64,000 nucleotides of DNA from contig BBCS01000007.1 of assembly GCA_001316125.1 (NCBI GenBank), positions 1 to 64,000 of the forward strand. Direction: 5' to 3'. The DNA is from Vulcanisaeta distributa JCM 11213. GTDB taxonomy: Archaea; Thermoproteota; Thermoprotei; Thermoproteales; Thermocladiaceae. The notes beneath the pieces are model-generated. The model made no database searches, had not been told where the DNA came from, and was given only the letters and a program-made list of their open reading frames with translations. A program made the translations under genes and the position numbers. Positions 56,386-64,000 of this stretch are shown piece by piece. Numbering within the stretch: the first letter of the stretch is position 1; each line of letters starts with the position of its first letter.

Positions 56386-56700
56386 TTAATCCACTAGTTC
56401 TATTTCGATTTTAATGTTTTCAGGAACCCTTAACCTCATTAACTGCCTAATGGCCCTCTCGTCAGCGTCCATGTCTATTAATCGCTTATAGATCCTCATC
56501 TCCCAGTGGTCGTACGTGTGGTATCCCTGCCCGCTTGGTGCTCTTCTAACCGTGACCAGCAACCTCTTCCTGGGCAGTGGTATTGGGCCTGAGACCTTAA
56601 CACCGAGTTTCTTCGCTATGCCTACTATCTCATTGGCTAGGTCATCAACCTGCTTGCTGTCCGTGCCCCCCCAAATGCGTATTCGCGCCTTTCTCGGCAT
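56386..56700 (-). CDS. rps10: 30S ribosomal protein S10
   Basis: 104 residues. ARIRIWGTD (with one extra Gly from a seven-C run at 56666-56672), IPLPRKRLLVTVRRAPSGQG and YDHWEMRIYKRLIDMDA are the universal S10 signature. It follows the EF-1alpha gene by 6 nt, the usual archaeal arrangement. The extra Gly replaces IWGTD with IWGGTD, a useful marker for testing whether the long runs are real. Confidence 0.97.
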   Translation of the reverse strand: MPRKARIRIWGGTDSKQVDDLANEIVGIAKKLGVKVSGPIPLPRKRLLVTVRRAPSGQGYHTYDHWEMRIYKRLIDMDADERAIRQLMRLRVPENIKIEIELVD

Positions 56701-56706
56701 TAATCA

Positions 56707-58041
56707 TCACGCCTTAATTTCAACCTTCTTCGGCTTAATCTCGATTATCTGCAGCGGCTATTGTCCTACCCATGTCCCTAAGGGCGAACCTACCAAGCCC
56801 TGGGAAGTCACTGTATTTCTCAACAACCACATCCTTAAGCGGCTTAAGCCTAACAACCGCCACGTCACCCTGCTTAATAAACTGAGGCTTCTGCTCCACA
56901 GTCTGGCCTGTCCTTGGGTCGAGCCTGGCGATTATCTCGATTATCTGCGCCGGCACAGTCGCTGTGTGTACGTGAAGTACCGGCGTGTAGCCTGGGCCTA
57001 TTGCCGTTGGGTGCCATAGAACCGCTACTCTCGCTACTATCTCCTCAGCAACGGTTGGTGGATTAGCCAGGTGGCCCATGACGTCGCCCCCTCTTGACGT
57101 CCTCCTTCTCAATACCCCCTAACGTTAATACCAATGTTATCGCCAGGCTGCGCCTGCTCCAACTTCATGTGATGCGTCTCAATACTCCTAACATCACCAA
57201 CTTTAGCAGGTGGCATTACAACGACCCTATCGCCAACCTTCAGCACGCCAGTCTCAATCCTACCAACTACCACCGTACCTGCACCGGTTATTGTATAGAC
57301 ATCCTGTATTGGCAATCTAAATGGCTTATCAACTGGTCTTGGTGGTGGTTGTAACGCGTCCAATGCCTCTAGTAGGGTTGGTCCGTTGTACCACGGCGTA
57401 TTAGAGCTCTTATCCTTAATATTGTCACCCTTCAGGGCACTGACTGGTATGAAGGGTATCTTCGATGGATCGTAGCCGAGTAGCTTCATGAACTTGCTGA
57501 CTTCAGCCTTAATCTGCTCGTACCTCTTCTGATCGTAGTTAACAACATCCATCTTATTGACAGCCACTATTACTTGCCTGATACCCAACGTGGCAGCTAG
57601 GAATAGGTGCTCCCTAGTCTGACCCTGTGGTCCAATGCCTGTCTCGAACTCGCCAGGCCTTGCGGAGACAACGAGCAGTGCTGCATCTGCCTGGCTTGCA
57701 CCGACTATCATGTTCTTGACGAAGTCCCTGTGACCTGGTAGGTCTATGATTGTTATGAAGTACTTGGGCGTTTCGAAGCCCACGTGCATCGCCTCAATCG
57801 TGACACCCCTCTCCCTCTCCTCCTTCAGCCTATCTGTCACCCAGGCGTATACGAAGTCCTCCTTACCCATCTTCTTAGCCTGCTCCTCAAGCTCCTTGAA
57901 GCCCTTCTCATCAACATAGCCAGTAATCACCAGCAGGTGGCCCACCAATGTTGATTTTCCATGGTCCACATGCCCTATAACCGCTAGATTAAGGTGTGGC
58001 TTTTGTAAAGCCGTCTCCTTAGGCTTCAGTATTAGGCTCAT
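56707..58041 (-). CDS. tuf: Translation elongation factor 1-alpha (frame broken)
   Basis: About 440 residues. G1 GHVDHGKS, G3 DLPGHRDF, G4 NKMD, G5 SAL, then the domain II TGAGTVVVGRIETG and domain III sequences. Five-G runs at 57115-57119 and 57087-57091, where four are required (VRGIEKEDVKRGD), put the gene out of frame in two places; the C-terminus IEIKPKKVEIKA is reached after another break near 56755. Since EF-1alpha is essential and single copy, these breaks are errors. The minus-strand TATA box (about 58066-58080) gives a leaderless ATG at 58041. Delivers aminoacyl-tRNA to the ribosome. Confidence 0.97.
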
Positions 58042-58113
58042 ACCTATCAAGACGAAGTTATGAATGAGTTAATAAATTTTTAGGTTTCTGCCAGTCATGA
58101 AAGCCAGGGCTCA

Positions 58114-58566
58114 CTATGAAAGTCTTTGCCTTAACTTCTCTACGCTGTCTTGGACTATTTTCTGGGCCACTGGGTCTAGTACTCTAGCTCCCATTGAGCC
58201 TATTAGACCACCCACATTGCCGTCGAAGTACCAATTAACCTTGGTCCTGCCCGGGCTTGGCTCCTCAAGTCTGAAACCAATTTCGAAGTCCATGGTACTC
58301 TGCATCCCTGTGCCCCCCCTACCAACGACCCTGGCGCTCTCGGGCGGCTTTTTCTCGGTGAATTTGGCGGTTATGTTTATCGTACCCTTAATAGCCCCCC
58401 CAACGCCCATACTGGCCTTAACCTTAAAGTTATCTGGGTCGATCACATCCACAGACTCAACACCGGGTATTACTGAGGCTATGTTCCTCGGGTCAATGAG
58501 GAAATCATAAACCACATCTCTAGGCTTATCAACCTCAAAGGAACCATCATAGTGAACCCTCGCCAT
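58114..58566 (-). CDS. coxG: CoxG-like SRPBCC-fold protein
   Basis: 150 residues, frame intact. VHYDGSFEVDKPRDVVYDFL, PGVESVDVIDPDNF and KGTINITAKF match CoxG, the SRPBCC protein linked to aerobic CO-dehydrogenase type molybdenum enzymes (membrane attachment of the enzyme has been reported in Oligotropha). A TATA box (ACTTATAAATGAG, complement of about 58590-58601) is 26 nt before the ATG at 58566, so I choose MARVHYDG over a longer start at 58590. The seven-C runs add Gly codons (about residues 50 and 80). Links to the cox genes 3 kb downstream are by family, not proximity. Confidence 0.85.
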   Translation of the reverse strand: MARVHYDGSFEVDKPRDVVYDFLIDPRNIASVIPGVESVDVIDPDNFKVKASMGVGGAIKGTINITAKFTEKKPPESARVVGRGGTGMQSTMDFEIGFRLEEPSPGRTKVNWYFDGNVGGLIGSMGARVLDPVAQKIVQDSVEKLRQRLS

Positions 58567-58612
58567 ACGGTGGGTCAGTGTTAAACTCATTTATAAGTAA
58601 TTCCAACGGTAC

Positions 58613-59779
58613 TTAAATTAATAGGGCAATTATCGAGATTATGCAGGACACCAGTAATAGGGTGGGTATGGTGATAAACCCCCCCACATCAATACCATAT
58701 ATTGATATTAATAGTGATATTAGGTACGTGGTTAAACCACCCAGTGAACTAGCCACGTGGTAAGAAACGCCGGCACTGACGTGCTTAACATCACTCCTGA
58801 ATAGTGATACCAGGTATAGTGATTGCGGTGTGTAGGTTATTGCGTCAGCCATGCCAAAGAGAATAAAGAGGAGTAATGGCTCTATCCTAAACATGAAGAC
58901 ATTTACTAAGGAGAAGAAAACGTAACCAAGTAGTAATGCCTTGATTGGGCTCATCCTAGTCATGATTACCGACATTATTAACGTGAATATCAATAGGGAG
59001 ATTGTGGCAGTGATTATTAAGCTTGAAACCTCACGCACGCTAAAGTATAAGAGTAATACGGATGTGTACACGTAAAAGCTCGAACTCTCGCCAAGCTTAA
59101 CACCAATCGCCCTTATAATCCTCTTAACATCCTCAACGCGGAATGTCGGCCTCCAATTAACGGATCCAGCGCCCTGCTGTGCAAGTGCTAGGATTACCGT
59201 GGCCGATGAGAGGCTTAATAATGACCCCCCCATTAACAACGCCAACCGCCACTGAATAACCGCGAAGGCTGTTAATAACATACCCAGTGGAACACCGAGT
59301 TGCACGAGGCTCGTTAGAAACCTACCAACACTACCTCTCACGGATTCATACGTAAGGACGGATGCGGATGCCCACTCACCACCGAGAGCCATTCCCTGGG
59401 CTACCCTTAGGACCAATAATTCGTATGTTGCGTACCACGTGTTTTTAATAATCGATATTAGGAGAGTTGAAATGCCCATGATTACGAGAGTTGAGACTAA
59501 CGATGACTTACTAGAAAATTTATCGCCAACCAGGCCAAAGACGTAAGCACCAATGGGCCTTGCAATGAATGCTACGAATATGGTTGTGAAAGATAATAAT
59601 AGGCCTAAATGTAGTGCTGATTTTGTTAATATTATTGATGCGATAATATTGTAGGCTAGGAAGTTGTACCACATGGATACCGTGCCCACCACACTAAATA
59701 ATGCCGCTACCAAATTCCTCATGTGCCAATTCCTAATATTAAACCTGGGCTCTTGAGTGTTGCGGGTTAACTTACTCAC
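58613..59779 (-). CDS. MFS transporter, metabolite:H+ symporter-like
   Basis: 388 residues, frame intact, about 12 hydrophobic helices. ARPIGAYVFGLVGDKFSSKS is the motif A region (degenerate), and LRVAQGMALGGEWASASVL plus GVPLGML fit the metabolite:H+ symporter group. It resembles the MFS gene at 16492 in type but not closely. The start MSKLTRNTQEPRFN is at 59779, which overlaps the upstream VKOR-like gene by 4 nt (ATGA), so the two are likely co-expressed. Substrate unknown. Confidence 0.85.
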   Translation of the reverse strand: MSKLTRNTQEPRFNIRNWHMRNLVAALFSVVGTVSMWYNFLAYNIIASIILTKSALHLGLLLSFTTIFVAFIARPIGAYVFGLVGDKFSSKSSLVSTLVIMGISTLLISIIKNTWYATYELLVLRVAQGMALGGEWASASVLTYESVRGSVGRFLTSLVQLGVPLGMLLTAFAVIQWRLALLMGGSLLSLSSATVILALAQQGAGSVNWRPTFRVEDVKRIIRAIGVKLGESSSFYVYTSVLLLYFSVREVSSLIITATISLLIFTLIMSVIMTRMSPIKALLLGYVFFSLVNVFMFRIEPLLLFILFGMADAITYTPQSLYLVSLFRSDVKHVSAGVSYHVASSLGGLTTYLISLLISIYGIDVGGFITIPTLLLVSCIISIIALLI

Positions 59780-60141
59780 GGATTAATTATTATCAATAGT
59801 GTGGTTAGTAGTAGGATTATGTCCGTGGTTAAGCAATACATACAGTAGGCCCTGTGGCTCACCTGTAGGTATATTCCGTAAATACTAATTAGTAAGCCAA
59901 TTATTGATAGGGTCAGTGCAATCATTAGTATGTTCATTATTATTAGGAGCCCTATTAGAAATAGAACAATAGCAGCCCCCAATAGCTAGTAATAACCTAA
60001 TCCTCCTTGGCACTATGAAGTTGAACCTATCACAATGAAAGATACCGGGTAGGCATACATTTACATACTTGACATTTTCATATGTGTAGTAGGTCATTAG
60101 CCTGAACCAGCTAGTGGTATTACGGCGAGTAACGGTGTCAT
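59776..60141 (-). CDS. VKOR-like membrane thiol oxidoreductase (frame broken)
   Basis: About 120 residues. The C-terminal half has a hydrophobic helix pair and ISIYGIYLQVSHRAYCMYCL, a CxxC (CMYC) in the position of the VKOR active site. The earlier NVCLPGIFHCDRFNFIVP has a Cys pair at the place of the shuttle cysteines. A start at ATG 60141 (MTPLLAVIPLAGSG), preceded at 26 nt by a TATA-like complement of about 60163-60172, places a helix before them after one correction near 60100. VKOR homologues re-oxidise disulfide formation partners, fitting the disulfide-rich proteins of hyperthermophiles. Length is short for VKOR. Confidence 0.6.
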
Positions 60142-60227
60142 CAAAATGTCCTAGGAAACACGCATTAAAATCTAGAATGATTTGTGCAAAATATGCATTT
60201 TTAATCAACTAAATAAGTGAATGCTTA

Positions 60228-60760
60228 CTAAGACCTAATTATATAAAGTATGTGAGGTAACTCCTGAAGTATTATTTCAAGCCCAGTCCTAACGCCATCC
60301 GGCGAGCCGGGTAAGGCCACTATTAGCTTACCCCTAGCAACTCCGGCGGTGGCCCTCGTCATAATCACGCCAGTACCAATCTTCTGATAACTAACCTGCC
60401 TAAACAACTCGCCAAAGCCCTCGAGCTCCTTCTCAAAGAGTGGCCTAAGGGCCTCTATCGTTACGTCACTCTTGGCAAGCCCCCCCGTACCACCCGTAAG
60501 CACTATCACGTCTACATCATCACGAAGCAATAAGGAATCAACTAATGAGCGTATCATGACCAGGTCATCCTTTATTAACTCCCTGCCAACAACCCTATGC
60601 CCAGCTTGCTTGAGCATGGACTCCGCCAGATCCCCCCCCGATTCATCGGTGTATGGTTGACCACCCACCTTTGCGTTATAGCGTGACGTGGACACGGTTA
60701 TCACGAAGAAATTGGCGGTCTTAGGGCCTGCTCCTTATGCATTGATCTTGGCACGCTCAT
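60228..60760 (-). CDS. moaB: Molybdenum cofactor biosynthesis protein MoaB
   Basis: About 175 residues. ITVSTSRYNAKVGGQPYTDESG, VDVIVLTGGTGLAKSDVT and IVALPGSPDGVRTG (GGTG and the PGxP loop) are the MogA/MoaB signature; it adenylylates molybdopterin before metal insertion. The ATG at 60760 (MSVPRSMHKEQ) needs one base correction at about 60730 to reach NFFVITVST; GTG 60704 would be the uncorrected start. Fits the molybdenum hydroxylase genes alongside. Confidence 0.9.
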
Positions 60761-60867
60761 CGAGGAAACACCTCATGATTTAGTATTTAAGGACTTCATC
60801 TGGCTTACGCATAATTATTCATTAACCGCGTAAAAACGCTTATTTAGCCCGGTTAATCAGCAAGTCA

Positions 60868-61674
60868 GTGTCTTCCTGCGAATTTTTTAGGGCCTTGACT
60901 AAGGTTAGTTCGGAGGGTGATAGGATAGTTATTGTTAAGATGATTGTTGGCGATAACGTGTTATCAGACATAGTAGTTAATGGGAAGCCCCCCCTACTCG
61001 GTGTTGCCACAAGTAATGAAGTCCTGGAACTAGCCAGTAGGGCGTTGGCTGAGAATAGGATCATTGAGACCGTAATAAATGGCGTTAGGGTTATTTTAGA
61101 GCCGTAGAGCCGAGGCCCACGGTAATCGTGGTTGGCTCAGGGCTTATAGCTAAGGCATTACTTGATGTTGGTAATGCCATTGGTTACTACGTGGCTATTG
61201 TGGGAAATGGCGACATAGATAAGGATCGCTTTGGCAATGCATACTTCATAAGTAATGACCTCAGGGACCTTGAAAACTCATTGACGAGAACTCCATCGTA
61301 ATAATAGCGAATGAGGGTGGTAAGCCGTATGATGCCGAGGCCCTCTACATAGCCCTTAAGCACAATGCCAAGTTCATAGCCTACTCGCAAGCCAAAGGAG
61401 GGCGGCTATCATGATTGCGGACATGGTCAGGAGAGGATTAAGCCTTGATTACGTACTAAGCAAGCTACACTCACCCGTTGGGCTTGACATTGGTGCTAAG
61501 ACCGCGGGCGAGATCGCCCTTAGCATACTTGCTGAGGTTATGATGTTCATTAGAAATGCGAGTGGTAAACCAATGCGTGAGGTTAAGGACCCAAGGAAGT
61601 TTATTAAGGATGCTCTCGAGGGCAAGATACAGGAGCAGTCGTGTTCGTGGAGACCTACTGAGTTTAAACTTTGA
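60868..61674 (+). CDS. XdhC/CoxF-like maturation factor (frame broken)
   Basis: About 265 residues. The N-terminal part ([19 protein letters not shown] ... GVRVILEP) is followed, after a break at about 61108, by a Rossmann fold [29 protein letters not shown] and [26 protein letters not shown], the XdhC conserved [17 protein letters not shown] motif. Another break lies near 61285 and another near 61395. XdhC proteins insert sulfurated Mo cofactor into xanthine dehydrogenase/CO dehydrogenase enzymes. Divergent from moaB, convergent with coxS. Confidence 0.82.
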
Positions 61675-61684
61675 AATTCCCTGC

Positions 61685-62215
61685 CTATTGCGTTGCCTTT
61701 AACTCCTTCAATTTCTGAGCAGCCAACTTAACGGCTTCAATTATATTCTGATAACCAGTACACCTGCACAGGTTTCCTGATAAACCCCCCCTCCTAATCT
61801 CCTCCTCGGTTGGGTTAGGATTCTCACTCAGCAACCAGTAGGTCTCCATTATGAAGCCTGGGGGGGTGCAGTAACCGCACTGTAACGCGTGCTTTTCCCA
61901 GTAGGCTTCTTGTATTGGGTGTAGCTTGCCGTCCTTGGCTAAGCCCTCCAGCGTCAGGATTTCCGCGCCATCTGCCTGGACTGCGAGTACCTGGCAGGAC
62001 TTGACGCTAACCCCATTCATTATGACAGTGCATGCACCGCAATGACCGGTATCACAACCAACATGCACGCTCGTAAGCCCAAGATCCTCCCTTAGGAAGT
62101 GAACGAGTAATTTCCTGGGCTCCACCTCCCTCTCGTACCAGACACCGTTGACCTTGACCCTAATCCTAACCTTCTCCTCCGGCCCAACCTTTAGTGTCGC
62201 TGCCATGCTCATCAC
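61685..62215 (-). CDS. coxS: Molybdenum hydroxylase small subunit (2 x [2Fe-2S])
   Basis: About 175 residues, frame intact. [13 protein letters not shown] and CQV give the plant-type [2Fe-2S] ligands; [11 protein letters not shown] and [11 protein letters not shown] give the second cluster. It is the iron-sulfur subunit of CO dehydrogenase/xanthine dehydrogenase-family enzymes, passing electrons from Mo to FAD. The start is one of several Mets ([11 protein letters not shown]); the first overlaps coxM by 4 nt. Order here is coxM then coxS on the minus strand, divergent from coxL. Confidence 0.95.
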   Translation of the reverse strand: MMSMAATLKVGPEEKVRIRVKVNGVWYEREVEPRKLLVHFLREDLGLTSVHVGCDTGHCGACTVIMNGVSVKSCQVLAVQADGAEILTLEGLAKDGKLHPIQEAYWEKHALQCGYCTPPGFIMETYWLLSENPNPTEEEIRRGGLSGNLCRCTGYQNIIEAVKLAAQKLKELKATQ

Positions 62216-63075
62216 CTCGACAGTGCATTCTTAATGGCTCTCTTAGTCATTACCTTAACCATGGCCCTCTTATACTCGGCCGAGCCCCCCCTGATGTCGC
62301 TTATTGGGCTTGACTCCTTCATAGCCCTTTCAGCCGCGTCCTCAATAACGTCATCCGTCAATTTACGCCCAATCAAGGCCTTCTCAGCCTCACGGGCCCT
62401 GAACGGCTTGGGCCCTGCAGCTGTAATGCCAATGCTTGCGTCCTCCACAGAACCATCGGGGCTAAGCTTGAGCATTACTGCGACGCCGACAACCGCGAAG
62501 TCGCCGGCCTTACGCTCAAGCTTCACGTAGGAGGACTTTACTGTACCACTTAACCTAGGTATCACAATCTCACTAATGACCTCACCCCCCCTACCCAGCG
62601 CTGTGGTGAATGGGCCCGTTATGAAGTCCTCAACGGGCATCTCCCTAATCCCCCCCGATGGGCCGAGTATCCTCACTGACGCCCTAAGCGCTATTAATGT
62701 TGCTGGCCAATCCGCCGCTGGGTCGCATGCGCCAGTGAGCCAGCCATCGTTCCCAGGTTCCTGATTTGCGGATCACCGATTTGTATTGCGGTCTCGGGCA
62801 GTGCTGAGTATATCTTCCAGAGGTCACGATTAACCTCCACCTGGTGATGCCTGACCAATGCGCCAATCCTTATCTTATCGCCCTCAATGCTTATGTATGA
62901 TAGATTGGGCACCTGTTAATATCGACTAGGTATGATGGCCTAATCAACCTAAGCTTAAGCATAGGCATGAGACTCTGCCTCCCGCAAGTATTTTCGCATT
63001 CTCATCAGACTCGAGGACCTTAACCGCCTCCTCCAATGACGTAACCCTTATGTAACCGAATTTTGGAGGATACAC
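62212..63075 (-). CDS. coxM: Molybdenum hydroxylase FAD-binding medium subunit (frame broken)
   Basis: About 285 residues. The restored N-terminus [17 protein letters not shown] leads into [15 protein letters not shown] (first FAD loop), then [18 protein letters not shown] (second) and [11 protein letters not shown] and [12 protein letters not shown]. Breaks are at about 62980, 62920 and 62690. GTG at 63075 is the likely start. CO dehydrogenase- or aldehyde dehydrogenase-type FAD subunit. The first FAD loop matches AGGxSLxPxLKLR precisely once one C is restored. Confidence 0.9.
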
Positions 63076-63109
63076 GGTAGTGCGGTTATGGTCGTGCTAA
63101 TTAAGCATT

Positions 63110-63130
63110 ACTTTAGCGTTTAGCTAAAGT
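63110..63130. promoter_or_regulatory. Inverted repeat in the coxM-coxL divergent promoter
   Basis: ACTTTAGC-GTTTA-GCTAAAGT, eight-base arms with a five-base spacer, lies midway between the divergent coxM and coxL starts. On the coxL side ttacttttaag (63143-63153) is a TATA-like box about 26-28 nt before the ATG. The symmetry suits a dimeric regulator binding upstream of both promoters. Confidence 0.55.
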
Positions 63131-63180
63131 ACTAGGAGGTAATTACTTTTAAGGGGGGGTAATGATTACTAAACCACACA

Positions 63181-64000
63181 ATGCCTTACATTGGTGCGCG
63201 TATTAAGAGAATTGAAGATCCTAAATTCATCACAGGTAGTGCGAGGTACGTTGACGACATAGCGGTTCCAGGCACACTTTACATGGCGATATTAAGGAGC
63301 ACGGTCCCCCCCCACGCAAGGCTATTAAAGATTGACTATGAAGATGCATTGAAGATTCCCGGAATCGTTGGTGTTATAACGGGATTGAACATAAAGGTTG
63401 AGAATAGGCCGAGGAACTTCCCAATGGCGAGGGATGAGATTCTATACGTGGGTCAACCAATAGCGGCTGTAGTCGCTGAGGATAGGTATAAGGCCTACGA
63501 TGCCCTTGATTATATACAGGTTGATTATGAGCCATTGCCCGCAGTTATCGATCCCGAGAAGGCATTGGCCGATGATATTAAGGCTGTTGAGGGAATGAGC
63601 AATATTGGTTATAGGAAAACGTATAGGGCCGGAAATCCTGAGGAGAAGTTGGCGAAAAGCGATGTTGTTATTGAGACAAAGCTCGAAATTGGTAGGGTGT
63701 ATCCATCCGCGATGGAGCCGAGGGGATTGCTGTCAGTATACCAGGAGGGAAGACTGACGGTTTACGCCTCAACCCAGGCACCACATTATATGCGTAAGTT
63801 CCTCCTTGACGCATTCAGGAATTATGTTAGCGACATAAGGGTGATACAGGCCGATACAGGCGGTGCATTCGGCTCGAAGATGTTTCCATACCCTGAGGAC
63901 TACATAGTCACTTACGCAAGCATTATTTATAGGAGACCCGTTAAGTGGGTAGCCACTAGGCGTGAGGATTTATTAAGCACATACCATAGCAGGGCCCAGA
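63181..64000 (+). CDS. coxL: Molybdenum hydroxylase large subunit, cut by the right window edge
   Basis: 273 residues are present, open to the edge; the family runs to about 780. MPYIGARIKRIEDPKFITGSARYVDDI is split between RIEDPxFITG and YVDDI motifs of the Mo-binding subunit; LPAVIDPEKAL, YPSAMEPRG (the EPRG loop) and GGAFGSKM follow. The AYxCSFR loop that distinguishes true CO dehydrogenase lies beyond the edge, so CO, aldehydes or xanthine cannot be told apart. One Pro may be extra at 63306 (seven C). Leaderless ATG. Confidence 0.95.
   Translation, partial: MPYIGARIKRIEDPKFITGSARYVDDIAVPGTLYMAILRSTVPPHARLLKIDYEDALKIPGIVGVITGLNIKVENRPRNFPMARDEILYVGQPIAAVVAEDRYKAYDALDYIQVDYEPLPAVIDPEKALADDIKAVEGMSNIGYRKTYRAGNPEEKLAKSDVVIETKLEIGRVYPSAMEPRGLLSVYQEGRLTVYASTQAPHYMRKFLLDAFRNYVSDIRVIQADTGGAFGSKMFPYPEDYIVTYASIIYRRPVKWVATRREDLLSTYHSRAQ

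Noticed and set aside
1313..63075. Programmed ribosomal frameshifting as the reason for split genes
   Set aside because: Breaks are too many, occur at G/C runs without slippery-site structure and include EF-1alpha in two places.

Overview
The window is archaeal and almost certainly from a member of the Thermoproteales close to Vulcanisaeta or Caldivirga. The evidence is a crenarchaeal-type 16S rRNA gene (5' part, minus strand, cut by the left edge), EF-1alpha and ribosomal protein S10 as neighbours, an archaeal PEP carboxylase, PurP, Lhr helicase, AGG-rich arginine codons, many ATG/GTG starts lying about 26 nt downstream of a TATA box (leaderless transcripts), and a tRNA-Pro that appears to carry two introns. 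Genus is an inference.

The sequence itself carries a strong anomaly. Many G or C runs that should be 4-5 long are 7 (sometimes 5, 6 or 8), even at invariant sites of 16S rRNA, in EF-1alpha and in S10, while many frame breaks are explained by a GGG or CCC read as two bases. Gains of three add a spurious Gly or Pro; other changes break frames. More than half of the genes are therefore split. I give each gene as one feature spanning its pieces and state where it breaks; I do not read these as true pseudogenes.

Layout. 1-4.2 kb: 16S rRNA with its promoter, then an Lhr helicase. 4.3-11 kb: a Tad/type IV pilus-like locus with three ParA/MinD-type ATPases, a secretion ATPase, a TadC-like membrane protein, a pilin-like protein, a coiled-coil protein and two small proteins. 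11-15.2 kb: carbinolamine dehydratase, a coiled-coil nuclease-like protein and a CydA-CydA' cytochrome bd oxidase. 15.4-22.2 kb: an accessory, defence-like stretch with two EVE-domain proteins, a PLD-family protein, an MNT/HEPN pair, a methyltransferase and an MFS transporter. 22.4-25.5 kb: tRNA-Pro, a phosphoribosyltransferase and two PurP paralogues in one operon.

25.5-53.6 kb is central metabolism: PEP carboxylase, prephenate dehydratase, a two-gene glutamate synthase, LeuB, a cupin, LeuA, IlvB-IlvN-IlvC, a very long HdrA-HdrA-MvhD fusion with HdrC, citrate synthase, a four-subunit pyruvate:ferredoxin oxidoreductase (gamma-delta-alpha-beta), LeuC, LeuD and citramalate synthase. Pyruvate synthase plus PEP carboxylase would feed oxaloacetate and pyruvate into branched-chain amino acid synthesis and fits the dicarboxylate/4-hydroxybutyrate CO2-fixation cycle known in Thermoproteales. 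53.7-58 kb: two coupled M16 peptidases, S10 and EF-1alpha. 58-64 kb: a molybdenum hydroxylase region (CoxG-like, MoaB, XdhC-like, CoxS, CoxM, and CoxL running off the right edge) with an MFS transporter and a VKOR-like protein. No CRISPR array, insertion sequence or integrase was recognised.
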